Assembly (NCBI RefSeq): GCF_001884065.1
Contig: NZ_MACH01000080.1
Coordinates: 1-64,000 of the forward strand
From: Bacillus proteolyticus
GTDB lineage: Bacteria; Bacillota; Bacilli; Bacillales; Bacillaceae_G
Length of the DNA: 64,000 bases
Direction: 5' to 3'
Shown here: positions 31,278-39,974 of the stretch, piece after piece
How positions within the stretch are numbered: the stretch's first letter is position 1
Layout: the number at the start of each line of letters is the position of its first letter
The notes under the pieces: generated by a model
Seen by the model: only the letters and a program-made list of their open reading frames with translations
Database searches by the model: none
Told to the model about the DNA's origin: nothing
Program-made: the position numbers and the translations under genes

Positions 31278-32719
31278 TGAAAGCAAAAATAAATCCAAAA
31301 GTAGTTGTAAGCATCGTTTATATAACAGCGATGTTTATGGCTGCGATGGATGCAACGATTGTGAATGTAGCACTGCAAACGATAAGCAAAGAACTGCAAG
31401 TGCCCCCATCTGCAATGGGAACAGTAAATGTTGGGTATTTAGTTAGTTTAGCTGTTTTCCTTCCGATTTCTGGTTGGTTAGGAGATCGCTTTGGTACGAA
31501 AAGAGTATTTTTAATTGCTCTTTTCGTATTTACAATTGCCTCTGCTTTATGCGGAATGGCTAACGATATTACTTCATTAAATATTTTCCGTATCATTCAA
31601 GGTGCTGGTGGAGGGCTTTTAACACCGGTCGGAATGGCGATGTTATTCCGAACATTTTCACCAGAGGAAAGACCGAAGATTTCCCGGTTCATTGTACTTC
31701 CAATTGCTGTAGCACCAGCGATCGGACCAATTATTGGTGGTTTCTTTGTAGATCAAATGTCTTGGCGCTGGGCATTTTATATTAATCTGCCGTTTGGTAT
31801 CATTGCGTTGCTATTTGGACTTCTATTTTTAGCAGAGCATATTGAAAAATCAGCTGGTCGTTTTGATTCTCTCGGTTTTGTTCTTTCAGCACCAGGTTTT
31901 GCGATGCTAATCTATGCACTTAGCCAAGGACCATCAAAAGGTTGGATTTCTCCAGAAATAATAAGCACTGGGATAGCTGGGATTCTGTTCATTACATTGT
32001 TTATTATTGTAGAACTGAAAGTAAAGCAACCGATGTTAGATTTACGCTTATTAAAAGAACCAGTTTTTAGAAAAATGAGTCTCATATCCTTGTTTTCATC
32101 TGCTGGTTTACTAGGAATGTTATTTGTTTTCCCGCTTATGTATCAAAATGTAATCGGAGTTTCCGCGCTGGAATCAGGTCTTACGACATTCCCAGAGGCG
32201 ATTGGATTAATGATTTCTTCACAGATTACGCCATGGTCATATAAGAAATTAGGAGCTCGAAAGGTAATCTCTATTGGATTAATAAGTACAGCGGTTATAT
32301 TTGTTTTATTAAGTTTTGTAAATCACGATACGAATCCATGGCAAATACGGGCACTATTGTTTGGCATAGGTATTTTCTTAGGTCAATCTGTCGGTGCAGT
32401 TCAATTTTCTGCATTTAACAATATCACACCACCTTCTATGGGGAGAGCAACTACTATATTCAATGTGCAAAATCGATTAGGATCTGTAATAGGAGTTGCT
32501 GTTTTAGCTAGTATACTATCTGGATTTGGAAGTAATAGTGTACAAAATGATGCTCCAGCCGATTTCTTGCCATATCAAGCAGCATTAATTGGATCGGCAA
32601 TATTTTTACTTCTAGCATTACTATTTTCTTTACGTATTTCTGATAAAGAAGTAATGTCAAAGAAGAATAAAAAGCCGTTATCTGTATTACAAAAAGAGAA
32701 AGAAGTTGTAAATGAATAA
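31277..32719 (+). CDS. DHA2-family MFS exporter, probably for bacillibactin
   Basis: 480-residue transporter with about 14 membrane helices. Drug:H+ antiporter marks are seen: AMDATIVNVALQTI in helix 1, GDRFGTKRVF loop, and GGGLLTPVGMAM with the AVAPAIGPIIGG motif. It starts on the stop codon of the MbtH-like gene inside the siderophore operon, so the likely cargo is bacillibactin. That is inference from position: the best-studied B. subtilis exporter YmfD is a different, shorter MFS protein. Confidence 0.85.
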   Translation: MKAKINPKVVVSIVYITAMFMAAMDATIVNVALQTISKELQVPPSAMGTVNVGYLVSLAVFLPISGWLGDRFGTKRVFLIALFVFTIASALCGMANDITSLNIFRIIQGAGGGLLTPVGMAMLFRTFSPEERPKISRFIVLPIAVAPAIGPIIGGFFVDQMSWRWAFYINLPFGIIALLFGLLFLAEHIEKSAGRFDSLGFVLSAPGFAMLIYALSQGPSKGWISPEIISTGIAGILFITLFIIVELKVKQPMLDLRLLKEPVFRKMSLISLFSSAGLLGMLFVFPLMYQNVIGVSALESGLTTFPEAIGLMISSQITPWSYKKLGARKVISIGLISTAVIFVLLSFVNHDTNPWQIRALLFGIGIFLGQSVGAVQFSAFNNITPPSMGRATTIFNVQNRLGSVIGVAVLASILSGFGSNSVQNDAPADFLPYQAALIGSAIFLLLALLFSLRISDKEVMSKKNKKPLSVLQKEKEVVNE

Positions 32720-32783
32720 GTTGTAGCATGTCAATACTCTTTTGAAATAAAGTGATATTGGCATTTAAAAGGAGAGAGTTTAC

Positions 32784-33539
32784 ATGATAGAAAGTAAAGT
32801 TGTAGATTCTATACCAACTTTGAATGAGAATGATTGTCAAATATGGTGGGCGAGAATTTCAGATTTACAATCATGGCATTACAATTTACTAAATGATGTA
32901 GAGCGAGAGAAAGCAAATTCATATCATCATTCGGCAGATCGTGCACGTTTTATAATAGGTTGCGTAATTAGTAGATTAGTCCTTGGAAAGATACTTTCCA
33001 TTTCACCAGTTCAAGTGCCGATTGATCGAATGTGCCCAGTATGTAAGTTACAACATGGTAGGCCGCAATTACCAGAAGGTATGCCACAATTATCAGTTTC
33101 ACATTCGGGTGAGTGGGTTGTCGTTGCATTTACAAAATCTGCATCTGTCGGTGTTGATATTGAACAAATGAATCCAAATGTAGAAGTGATGAAAATGGCA
33201 GAGGGCGTATTAACAGACATTGAAATAGCACAAGTTATGAAATTACCTAATGAGCAGCGACTAGAAGGATTTTTAACATATTGGACTCGAAAAGAAGCAG
33301 TGCTGAAAGCGACAGGTGAAGGGCTATTGATTCCACCAGTAGAAATTACTGTATCAGCTCCAAATGATCCTCCTAAATTGTTGGTTTTTAAGGATAGACA
33401 AGAGTTAGCAGAAAATACACGGATGAAAGATGTAAGACCTAGTTTAGATTATATGGCTTCCATTGCAATATTTAGTAAAGAAGTAACTGAAATTAAGCAG
33501 TTAGACGCGGTATCGCTATTAAATTATAAATCAATTTAA
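32784..33539 (+). CDS. sfp: 4'-phosphopantetheinyl transferase (Sfp type)
   Basis: Moves phosphopantetheine from CoA to carrier-domain serines, here those of DhbB and DhbF. The 251-residue length is that of Sfp-type enzymes (AcpS is about half). The motifs SVSHSGEW (about 108), GVDIEQM (about 123-129, metal-binding Asp and Glu) and WTRKEAVLKATGEGL (about 167-181) are intact. ATG 32784 follows AAAGGAGAG, 64 bases after the exporter gene. Confidence 0.93.
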   Translation: MIESKVVDSIPTLNENDCQIWWARISDLQSWHYNLLNDVEREKANSYHHSADRARFIIGCVISRLVLGKILSISPVQVPIDRMCPVCKLQHGRPQLPEGMPQLSVSHSGEWVVVAFTKSASVGVDIEQMNPNVEVMKMAEGVLTDIEIAQVMKLPNEQRLEGFLTYWTRKEAVLKATGEGLLIPPVEITVSAPNDPPKLLVFKDRQELAENTRMKDVRPSLDYMASIAIFSKEVTEIKQLDAVSLLNYKSI

Positions 33540-33568
33540 TAAAATATTTTATAGAAGAGGTGTTCCTC

Positions 33569-34111
33569 ATGTTAGTGGCGGAAAATAGAAAAAGTGAATT
33601 AACTTATAATGTACAAGCAATTAAAAATATTTTATTTTCTAGAGATACATCATCTATTCTTGCTTTAGAAAAGCTTTTGAATGATACAGTTCAATTTGAT
33701 GTTCTAGAACAAGAAGTAATGGATAGGCAGTACATTCCGAAAGAAGCAAAGAATTTCTTTGATAAAAACGGAACATTTCTTTATCGTGTATCTAATGTTA
33801 GTTATAAAGGCAAGGTGTTATCTGAAAATCTAATTTTTGCGGACACTTCGTTTTTACCGGACACGATAAAGAGTGAATTAGAGAGTGAAAATATTCCAGT
33901 TGAAAAGCTTATAGAAAAGATGGAAGTAAGAAGAAACGTATTATACGAAGGGTATCAGCCTTCTGGAAATATTATCGAGTTGTTTGATGGATGCTCGGTA
34001 GCGGCAAATGTGTATCCAACTAGAAAATATCAAATTGTAAGTAATTGCAAATGTATATTTTATATTTGTGAAGTTTATCATGCAGAGAATATAAAGGAAG
34101 TACTTAAATAA
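33569..34111 (+). CDS. Chorismate-lyase-like (UbiC/DUF98 fold) protein
   Basis: 180-residue protein starting at ATG 33569 behind GAGGTG. Its second half follows the UbiC pattern: a YRVSNVSYKGKVL strand pair, the LIFADTSFLPDTI segment, ENIPVEKLIEKMEVRR, then PTRKYQI with a candidate active Arg and IFYICEVYH with the candidate catalytic Glu, comparable to RRSRL and TELF in E. coli UbiC. True UbiC splits chorismate into 4-hydroxybenzoate and pyruvate. It lies 29 bases after sfp and before a terminator, so it seems to be the last gene of the dhb operon. Function here is unknown; a UTRA-like sensor fold is the alternative. Confidence 0.6.
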   Translation: MLVAENRKSELTYNVQAIKNILFSRDTSSILALEKLLNDTVQFDVLEQEVMDRQYIPKEAKNFFDKNGTFLYRVSNVSYKGKVLSENLIFADTSFLPDTIKSELESENIPVEKLIEKMEVRRNVLYEGYQPSGNIIELFDGCSVAANVYPTRKYQIVSNCKCIFYICEVYHAENIKEVLK

Positions 34112-34124
34112 GAAATAAACAAAA

Positions 34125-34152
34125 AAACCAGCCATTTTATAGGCTGGTTTCT
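34125..34152. terminator. Bidirectional terminator at the end of the dhb operon
   Basis: AAACCAGCC / GGCTGGTTT stem with an 8-base loop, A and T runs on both sides, between converging genes. Confidence 0.9.
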
Positions 34153-34155
34153 TGT

Positions 34156-34428
34156 TTATTTAACAGCTTCTTTTAATTCTTTACCTGCTTTAAATGCTGG
34201 AACTTTACCAGCTGCAATCTGAATTTCTTCTCCAGTTTGCGGGTTACGACCTGTGCGAGCAGATCTTTCACGCACTTCAAAAGTTCCAAAGCCAATCAGT
34301 TGAACTTTATCGCCAGATTGTAATGCAGTGGCAATTGAGTCAAATACAGATTGTACAGCTGCAGAAGCGTCCTTTTGAGAAATATCAGCTGATTGTGCCA
34401 CATTTTTAATTAATTCTGTTTTATTCAT
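34156..34428 (-). CDS. hup: DNA-binding protein HU
   Basis: 90-residue histone-like protein that bends and compacts DNA as a dimer. It opens with MNKTELI, has the [20 protein letters not shown] beta arm (about 46-65) with the intercalating-arm Pro, and ends in the usual [10 protein letters not shown]. Start at 34428 follows GAGGTG. Other HU copies are expected elsewhere in a B. cereus group genome, so this may not be the main one. Confidence 0.95.
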   Translation of the reverse strand: MNKTELIKNVAQSADISQKDASAAVQSVFDSIATALQSGDKVQLIGFGTFEVRERSARTGRNPQTGEEIQIAAGKVPAFKAGKELKEAVK

Positions 34429-34631
34429 GTTTTCACCTCATAAAAATTTTTTAGAAAGAATGTTTTAGTATAATGGATAGTAAAGATAAGGCTAACTTTG
34501 TGATTAGAAAGAATGCTGTATATTAATGTTAATTTCGTTGAAAGAAACTGAATCCCTGCAAATTAAAAGGGATTTATTAAGAATTGATGCATACGACAAG
34601 CTATAATATGAAGATGAGGGGGAGTATACAG

Positions 34632-35399
34632 ATGATTTTTCGTGAAAAGAATGAGAAACAAAGTATATTAATTCGTCAACATGATCATGGTTTTTTAGCT
34701 GGAGAGATTGCAAAGCATATAAAAGAAGAATTTTTTGAAGGTAAAACATATTTAAAAGAAACAGTTGATGCAATATATGAGCATGACAGAGGATGGATAG
34801 AGCTTGATAAAGTACCAATTTTGAATGATGCTAAAAATATTCCATATACATTTATGGATTGTCCAAGTTCATTACGCTTTGTTTTTTATACGATTGGTTT
34901 GAATGAAATTGAAGATTCTAATCCATACGGGGCGCTACTTTGTAGTAAGCACTTTTTATCATTTCCATTAAATGAGGAAGATGAAGAGATGATGTCTTTT
35001 TATAAACATGAATTAGAACGACAAAAAAGAATTTTGAAAACGCTAACAAATGAACGATATGCGATGTTCGATAAACATTATAGATTATTAAAGTTGTGTG
35101 ATGAACTTTCTTTATATGTATGTATGAATAAACCTGGTGTAAAAAAGAAAGATGAAATTGATTTATTTAAAGATGGTTTTGAAGGAACAGAAATGTTTAA
35201 TAGTAAGGGGGAGAAGCCTATTCAAGCTGAATGGGTGGATGAAGAAACAATTCAAATTACGCCGTTTCCATTTAAAACGGAATTTTATACGTATGTAAAA
35301 TATAAAACTATAAATAAACATGAAATGAATGAAAAAGGGATTGTAAAAGCTGATAGAGAATCGGAAATGAAGAAGCAAAACATTCATTTCATACAATAA
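34632..35399 (+). CDS. DUF3891 family protein
   Basis: 255-residue soluble protein. It has HD-type motifs: QHDHGFLAGEIA near the start, AIYEHDRGW (about 53-61), and LKLCDELSLYVC near 162. This arrangement matches DUF3891, a family with a predicted HD-like fold and no established function. The ATG at 34632 follows GAGGGGGAG; an upstream in-frame start lacks a ribosome site. A relict DinB-like gene follows on the same strand. Confidence 0.8.
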   Translation: MIFREKNEKQSILIRQHDHGFLAGEIAKHIKEEFFEGKTYLKETVDAIYEHDRGWIELDKVPILNDAKNIPYTFMDCPSSLRFVFYTIGLNEIEDSNPYGALLCSKHFLSFPLNEEDEEMMSFYKHELERQKRILKTLTNERYAMFDKHYRLLKLCDELSLYVCMNKPGVKKKDEIDLFKDGFEGTEMFNSKGEKPIQAEWVDEETIQITPFPFKTEFYTYVKYKTINKHEMNEKGIVKADRESEMKKQNIHFIQ

Positions 35400-35413
35400 G
35401 GAGACGATTTAGA

Positions 35414-35905
35414 TTGAAAGATTACATGTTAAAACAGTTTGATTACCATGCTTGAGCTAATACACGATTATTCAACCGACTAAAAGAGTTACCAAACTAG
35501 GAGACAATTTTTAATGAACAGATACAGAGTGTATTCTCCTCAATTAAGGATACTTTTTTACATATTTATATTACCGATCACGTATGGTTACACATATTAC
35601 ATGGTAAAAGTATGAGTGAGGCAATACAAGATCGTGAAAAACTATAAAAACAAGTTGTTACATGAATTAGAAAAAATGTTTATAAATATGGCAAATCAGT
35701 ATAAAAAATTTCTAAATACACTAAAAGAAGTAAATGCTGTATTTGTTATTGAGAACCCTTATGTAGGGAAATTAGAAACTTCAATTTTAGAGCTAGTACC
35801 ACACGTCGTAAATCATTGTACATATCATAGAGGGAATATAACAGCGATGCTTCGTCAACTATGATGGATTTTGTACTTTATTTACATATGGTTCAGAAGG
35901 ATGGG
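35414..35905 (+). pseudogene. Broken DinB-family gene
   Basis: Reading from TTG 35414 gives a DinB-like N-terminus (MLKQFDYHA, then a TGA where Trp is expected, NTRLFNRLKELPN, then TAG) and later SVFSSIKDTFLHIYITDHVW. After another stop (near 35646) the frame shifts and the family's C-terminal motif NHCTYHRGNITAMLRQL appears (about 35808-35860). DinB-fold proteins are metal-dependent transferases with a His triad. At least three in-frame stops plus a frameshift make this a decayed gene. Confidence 0.85.
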
Positions 35906-35921
35906 GAGTAATATAGTTTGA

Positions 35922-35962
35922 AAAAAAGAATGCTCATTATATATGAGTCATTCCTTTTTTGA
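35922..35962 (+). terminator. Hairpin terminator after the DinB remnant
   Basis: AAAAAGAATG...CATTCCTTTTTT stem with imperfect inner pairing. Confidence 0.65.
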
Positions 35963-36078
35963 TAGATTAACTGTGACTTTAAAATAAAGTTATACTGTTT
36001 AAAGAAAGTGTTATTTATGTTAATCATGAAGGGATATTCTTAAACTAACAGTTGTGTTTGTTTAAGTGGACAATAATT

Positions 36079-36126
36079 AAAACCCACATATTTTGAACAA
36101 TCATTTTTCAAAATATGTGGGTTTAT
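36079..36126. terminator. Terminator of the symporter gene
   Basis: A 16-bp stem, AACCCACATATTTTGA at 36081-36096 with its complement, loop of about 11 bases, ends the - strand gene at 36184. Confidence 0.85.
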
Positions 36127-36183
36127 TCTATATACAATCGATATTTGTAATGAAATTTGAACTGATTTTATTTCAAGCAAACA

Positions 36184-37551
36184 TTAACTTGCCTGTTTTT
36201 TATTGTGTTTTTTTAATTTCTCCGCTTGTAAAAACCGATTTGTTTCAGCGACAACTACACCACTTAATCCAATTAGACCAATTAAGTTTGGAATCGCCAT
36301 AAGCCCATTCGCGATATCGGCAAATGTCCATACAACACCTAACTTTAAATTAGCTCCAATAGCAATCATAACGATAAAGATTGCTTTATAATATCGTACA
36401 GCACCTTGTCCAAATAAATAAGCTACACACTTCTCACCGTAATACGACCATCCTAAAATAGTAGAGTAGGCGAATAATATAATGGCGATACCGAGAATCA
36501 TACTACCAGCAGTACCGAATACGGATTGGAATGCTAATGTTGTAGCTTCAACTCCGGTTTTACCAGATTTCCATGCACCTGTTGTAATTAATACAAGTCC
36601 TGTAATTGTACAGACGATAAATGTATCAAGAAAAGTACCAGTCATAGAAACTAAAGCTTGTTTTGCAGGTGAATCTGTTTTTGCTGCAGCCGCTGCAATA
36701 GGAGCACTACCTAAACCAGCTTCGTTCGCAAATACACCACGCGCCATTCCTATTTGAATAGCTGATGCAACTGTCGCTCCAATAAAACCACCAGCGGCTG
36801 CTGTACCTTGAAATGCACCAGAAAAAATAAGTGAAAATGCTTCTGGAATTTGATCAAAGTGATAGAAAATAATAATAAGACCAGCAATTATATAAAAGAA
36901 AGCTTTAATAGGAACGATAAATCCCGTCACTTTCCCGATTTTTTTTACACCGCCTAAAATAACAATAGCGATTAAAAATGACATGAATATACCAGTTAAA
37001 GCAGGGGGGAAAGAGAAGTTGATTCGCATTGCCTCTGCAACTGAATTAGATTGCACCATATTACCGATACCGAAAGATGCAGCTGTGCCGAATATAGCGA
37101 ATAAAACAGCCAGCCACTTTTTCCCTAAACCACGTTCTAAATAATACATTGGTCCACCGGAGTATTCACCATTTTCATTACTAACACGGTATTTCACCGC
37201 AAGGATTGCTTCGGCATACTTTGTTGCCATTCCGAATAAAGCAGTAATCCACATCCAAAAGATTGCGCCGGGTCCACCAATTGTTACAGCAGTTGCGACA
37301 CCCGCTATATTTCCCATACCAATCGTTGCAGCCATAGCTGTCATCAGTGCTTGAAAGTGACTAATATCTCCAGAAGATGATGTATCCTCTGATTTTTTAA
37401 AAGCTAGTTTGTGAGCGTATATTAGTTTACTAAACTGTAAACCTTTTAAGCGCACTGTGAGAATAATACCAGTTCCAACGAGTAGCAACAAAGTTGGTAA
37501 CCCCCACACATACTGATTAATTTGTTCTAATACTTTACTTACTGTCTCCAT
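36184..37551 (-). CDS. agcS: Alanine/glycine:cation symporter (AgcS family)
   Basis: 455-residue membrane protein with 10-12 helices that takes up alanine or glycine with sodium. Family marks: GMGNIAGVATAVTIGGPGA (about 78), ALFGMATKYAEA and FANEAGLGSAPIAAAAA in the middle. The start at 37551 follows AAGGAG. The tandem glycine riboswitch just upstream points to glycine as the physiological substrate and implies that glycine changes its expression. It stands alone as a single-gene unit with its own terminator. Confidence 0.93.
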   Translation of the reverse strand: METVSKVLEQINQYVWGLPTLLLLVGTGIILTVRLKGLQFSKLIYAHKLAFKKSEDTSSSGDISHFQALMTAMAATIGMGNIAGVATAVTIGGPGAIFWMWITALFGMATKYAEAILAVKYRVSNENGEYSGGPMYYLERGLGKKWLAVLFAIFGTAASFGIGNMVQSNSVAEAMRINFSFPPALTGIFMSFLIAIVILGGVKKIGKVTGFIVPIKAFFYIIAGLIIIFYHFDQIPEAFSLIFSGAFQGTAAAGGFIGATVASAIQIGMARGVFANEAGLGSAPIAAAAAKTDSPAKQALVSMTGTFLDTFIVCTITGLVLITTGAWKSGKTGVEATTLAFQSVFGTAGSMILGIAIILFAYSTILGWSYYGEKCVAYLFGQGAVRYYKAIFIVMIAIGANLKLGVVWTFADIANGLMAIPNLIGLIGLSGVVVAETNRFLQAEKLKKHNKKQAS

Positions 37552-37570
37552 CTGTATTCTCCTTTTTTAG

Positions 37571-37606
37571 AAAAAATAAAAACCACTTCAAGGAAATGAA
37601 ATGGTC
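37571..37606 (-). terminator. Expression-platform terminator of the glycine riboswitch
   Basis: On the - strand, ACCATTTCA pairs with the TGAAGTGGT region around a short loop, followed by TTTTTATTTTTT, 20 bases before the agcS start. It is placed to switch transcription after the aptamers. Confidence 0.7.
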
Positions 37607-37659
37607 TCTGGAGAAACAAGGAATAGAAAAATAAACCGATACAAATCGGCATTTTCTTT

Positions 37660-37885
37660 CGCTTGTCTCTGTCCTTTTTACCTGAGAGATTATCCGCTAG
37701 ATTAGCGGATTTGCTCCTTCGGCGCTCTTTTTCCTCCGCGCTATTAAAAGCGAGAGGGAGTCTCTCCAGAGATTCGTCCCCATGCAGTTCTACTTGTAAC
37801 CAAGACCTGAGAGTTTCAAAGTTGGTATTACAACTTTTTGCCCCGTCGGTAGATCAATAGACCTTCTCCTGAATGGTTCATCCGA
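37660..37885 (-). promoter_or_regulatory. Tandem glycine riboswitch
   Basis: Two glycine aptamers in series are read on the - strand. The first (about 37885-37800) has GGAGAAGG...CGACGGGGC...CTCTCAGG. The second (about 37795-37660) has CTCTGGAGAGACTCC...GCCGAAGGAGCAA...TCTCTCAGG...GGACAGAG. These are the conserved gcvT-motif elements. It controls the AgcS symporter gene. Confidence 0.93.
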
Positions 37886-37996
37886 ATTATAAAATTCAAA
37901 ACTTAAACGCATTGATTGTGTATAGAATCAATAAAAACATTATAGATATACAATTAGTGAAATGCAATCATTTTTTATTTTGAAATAGTAAACAGT

Positions 37997-38560
37997 TTAT
38001 TTTTTAGAAATTCCTAATTTATCCTTAACTTCATTTAAAGTAGATAAAGCAATGACAATATGTTGATCGGCAAGCCCTAAAGCCTGTTTTGTATTTTCAA
38101 TTATTTCATTGGTTGGAGTAGAATTATTGTATTTATCAATAATTAAATCTGCTGCATTTTTCATGTAATTTGATGCGGATTTAAACTGAGTTCTGAATTG
38201 GATTAGTTGTTTTTGTATATGTATATCCGTTATGTTTTCTTCGATTTTTATCGTGTCTATTTCGTTCATAATTGTTTCATATTGTTTGGAAACTGCACTC
38301 ATTGTAATTAATAGTTTATTTCTATCCACTGAATCTCCGTTCGTGTTAATCTCTTCCCAGGCAGGCAACCAATCTTTTTCGATAATGTCATTATAATTAG
38401 TAGTCAATTCCTTAATTTTAGGTTGTAATTTAGTTTTGAATGCTTTTGTATCAACTGTTTCTATGGTTACTTTTTTGTTATTATTTTTATCTTTAATTGT
38501 GTAGAAAATGATAAAAATAGAAATTACAACCATCCATTTATTAAAAAACAATTTCTTCAA
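37997..38560 (-). CDS. Membrane-anchored protein of unknown function
   Basis: 187 residues. One N-terminal hydrophobic helix (about 8-20, preceded by MKKLFFNKW) anchors or exports a mostly helical, charged body with likely coiled-coil stretches. No recognised family. The start is TTG at 38560, nine bases after GGAGG; no ATG fits. Genes around it are also small exported or membrane proteins of unknown role. Confidence 0.7.
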   Translation of the reverse strand: MKKLFFNKWMVVISIFIIFYTIKDKNNNKKVTIETVDTKAFKTKLQPKIKELTTNYNDIIEKDWLPAWEEINTNGDSVDRNKLLITMSAVSKQYETIMNEIDTIKIEENITDIHIQKQLIQFRTQFKSASNYMKNAADLIIDKYNNSTPTNEIIENTKQALGLADQHIVIALSTLNEVKDKLGISKK

Positions 38561-38727
38561 TGTGCAACGCCTCCAAAAATAAAAAACTTATAATTACAAT
38601 ATACAACAATAATGTTATTGAAGGTAGAGAATATAAGCAGTAGTGGTTTGAATTACAATTTTTATATACATAAAAAATTAAAATAGGTAAAATGTTGAAA
38701 GTAATATGTGAGAAAAGGGGATTTTTA

Positions 38728-39036
38728 GTGGAAATGAACAGAAAAAAACTAGTTTCAAATATTTCAACAGCCATGTTATTAGTTGGTTTACTTGCACTCA
38801 TATATATGAACAAAGAATCCAAAATTGAAGATTTTCCAATACCAATGTCAGCAATACATGTTAATGATGATAATGAAGGGAATTATCAATATATAAGTGT
38901 TATGCCTATTACGGAGGCAACCGGATGGGAGAACTTAGGGGAAAACGGACATACTGTTAGTTTTAAAAAAGGGGATCGGAAAGTAACTGTATTACATTAT
39001 CCGGGAGAGATTACTTATTATTTATTTGAAAAGTAA
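38728..39036 (+). CDS. Small membrane-anchored protein of unknown function
   Basis: 102 residues from GTG 38728, seven bases after AAAGGGG (an ATG six bases later is the alternative start). A single helix (about 14-30) precedes an extracellular-looking domain containing PMSAIHVNDDNEG and ending KVTVLHYPGEITYYLFEK. A decayed relative lies 0.6 kb downstream. Family unknown to me. Confidence 0.65.
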   Translation: MEMNRKKLVSNISTAMLLVGLLALIYMNKESKIEDFPIPMSAIHVNDDNEGNYQYISVMPITEATGWENLGENGHTVSFKKGDRKVTVLHYPGEITYYLFEK

Positions 39037-39043
39037 ATAGAAT

Positions 39044-39088
39044 GAGCCATAAACAATGAGGCTTTCCTAATTTGTTTATGGCTTTTTA
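39044..39088 (+). terminator. Terminator
   Basis: AGCCATAAACAA (39045-39056) pairs with TTGTTTATGGCT (39072-39083), followed by TTTTTAT. Confidence 0.85.
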
Positions 39089-39185
39089 TATATTAAAAAT
39101 TGAAGTTTGAACGATATTATGAAGGGGAATTTTATATAGAAGAGAATATAAAAATGATATAAGAAAATATAAGGAGATATATTCT

Positions 39186-39572
39186 ATGAGGAACGAAGCT
39201 TTACATGCTGTAGAGGAATATCGTAAAGATTTAAATGCTGGTAATATTGAAAAAATAAATAGTTGGGTATCAAATGATTTTATAGGTTACTTTGGGTATT
39301 ACAGTGATAGAGACTATGAGGTATACCGAGGCGATACATATAAAGAAGATAATATTGAAACATTAAAAAGTTATGAAGGACAAAATCCTTATTGGAAATA
39401 TAAAGACTTAACACATAGTTTAAGAATGGAGAACGAACTAATATTATCTGCTATTGTAGAGTTTTATTTGCAGGATAAAAAAATAGCATCTGTTTTAGCG
39501 ATGGAAGTTTTTAAGAAAGAAATGGATGGGTGGAAGTTATATAGACAGCATATGGAAAGATATACGGAATAA
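39186..39572 (+). CDS. NTF2/SnoaL-like small protein
   Basis: 128 residues, starting at ATG 39186 behind AAGGAG. It opens with a helix (ALHAVEEYRKDLNAGNIEKIN) leading to NDFIGYFGY, and ends in alternating strands with a GWKLYRQHMERY tail, the pattern of NTF2-like (DUF4440/SnoaL) proteins. No catalytic residues can be assigned and the function is unknown. The family call is by pattern only. Confidence 0.6.
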   Translation: MRNEALHAVEEYRKDLNAGNIEKINSWVSNDFIGYFGYYSDRDYEVYRGDTYKEDNIETLKSYEGQNPYWKYKDLTHSLRMENELILSAIVEFYLQDKKIASVLAMEVFKKEMDGWKLYRQHMERYTE

Positions 39573-39665
39573 TTTGAAGGATGCTGATTTTATGTAGATT
39601 ATCAATTTAAACGTAGTATCTTGAACTATCTGTTACGTATCTAAACTTGAAGTGGTGCACTCCTA

Positions 39666-39830
39666 CGAATACTAACATATCTATTAGTTATTTTAGTAAG
39701 TTTTATTGTAGTTACTGTAGCTTAAGGATTTCTGATATCAATGTCAGAAATACATATTTACCAGGATAATGAAGTTATAACTGTATCACATGATTCCGAA
39801 CAGAATAGTTATTATGTATTTGAAAAATGA
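39666..39830 (+). pseudogene. Decayed relative of the small membrane protein at 38728
   Basis: In one frame a hydrophobic helix (YLLVILVSFIVVTVA) is followed by an in-frame TAA (39723-39725) and then ISMSEIHIYQDNE...VITVSHDSEQNSYYVFEK. This parallels the MSAIHVNDDNE...TVLHYPGEITYYLFEK of the 38728 protein, with a shortened middle. A start codon and ribosome site are lost. Confidence 0.6.
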
Positions 39831-39849
39831 ATGATGATAAAAGAGATAG

Positions 39850-39892
39850 AACGTAAACGACCCTATAGGAGTGTTTACGTCCTATTTTTTTG
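39850..39892 (+). terminator. Terminator
   Basis: ACGTAAAC / GTTTACGT stem with a loop of about 14 bases, then CCTATTTTTTT. Confidence 0.75.
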
Positions 39893-39974
39893 TTTATAAT
39901 TCTGAATTATTCGAATTATAATATATGTTATATGGGGAGTAAAACAATATTTTGAAGGGGAATGAGTTGATAAA

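Noticed and set aside
36203-36757. Open frames on the + strand opposite agcS
   Set aside because: These are mirror frames of a membrane-protein gene that has its own ribosome site, riboswitch and terminator.
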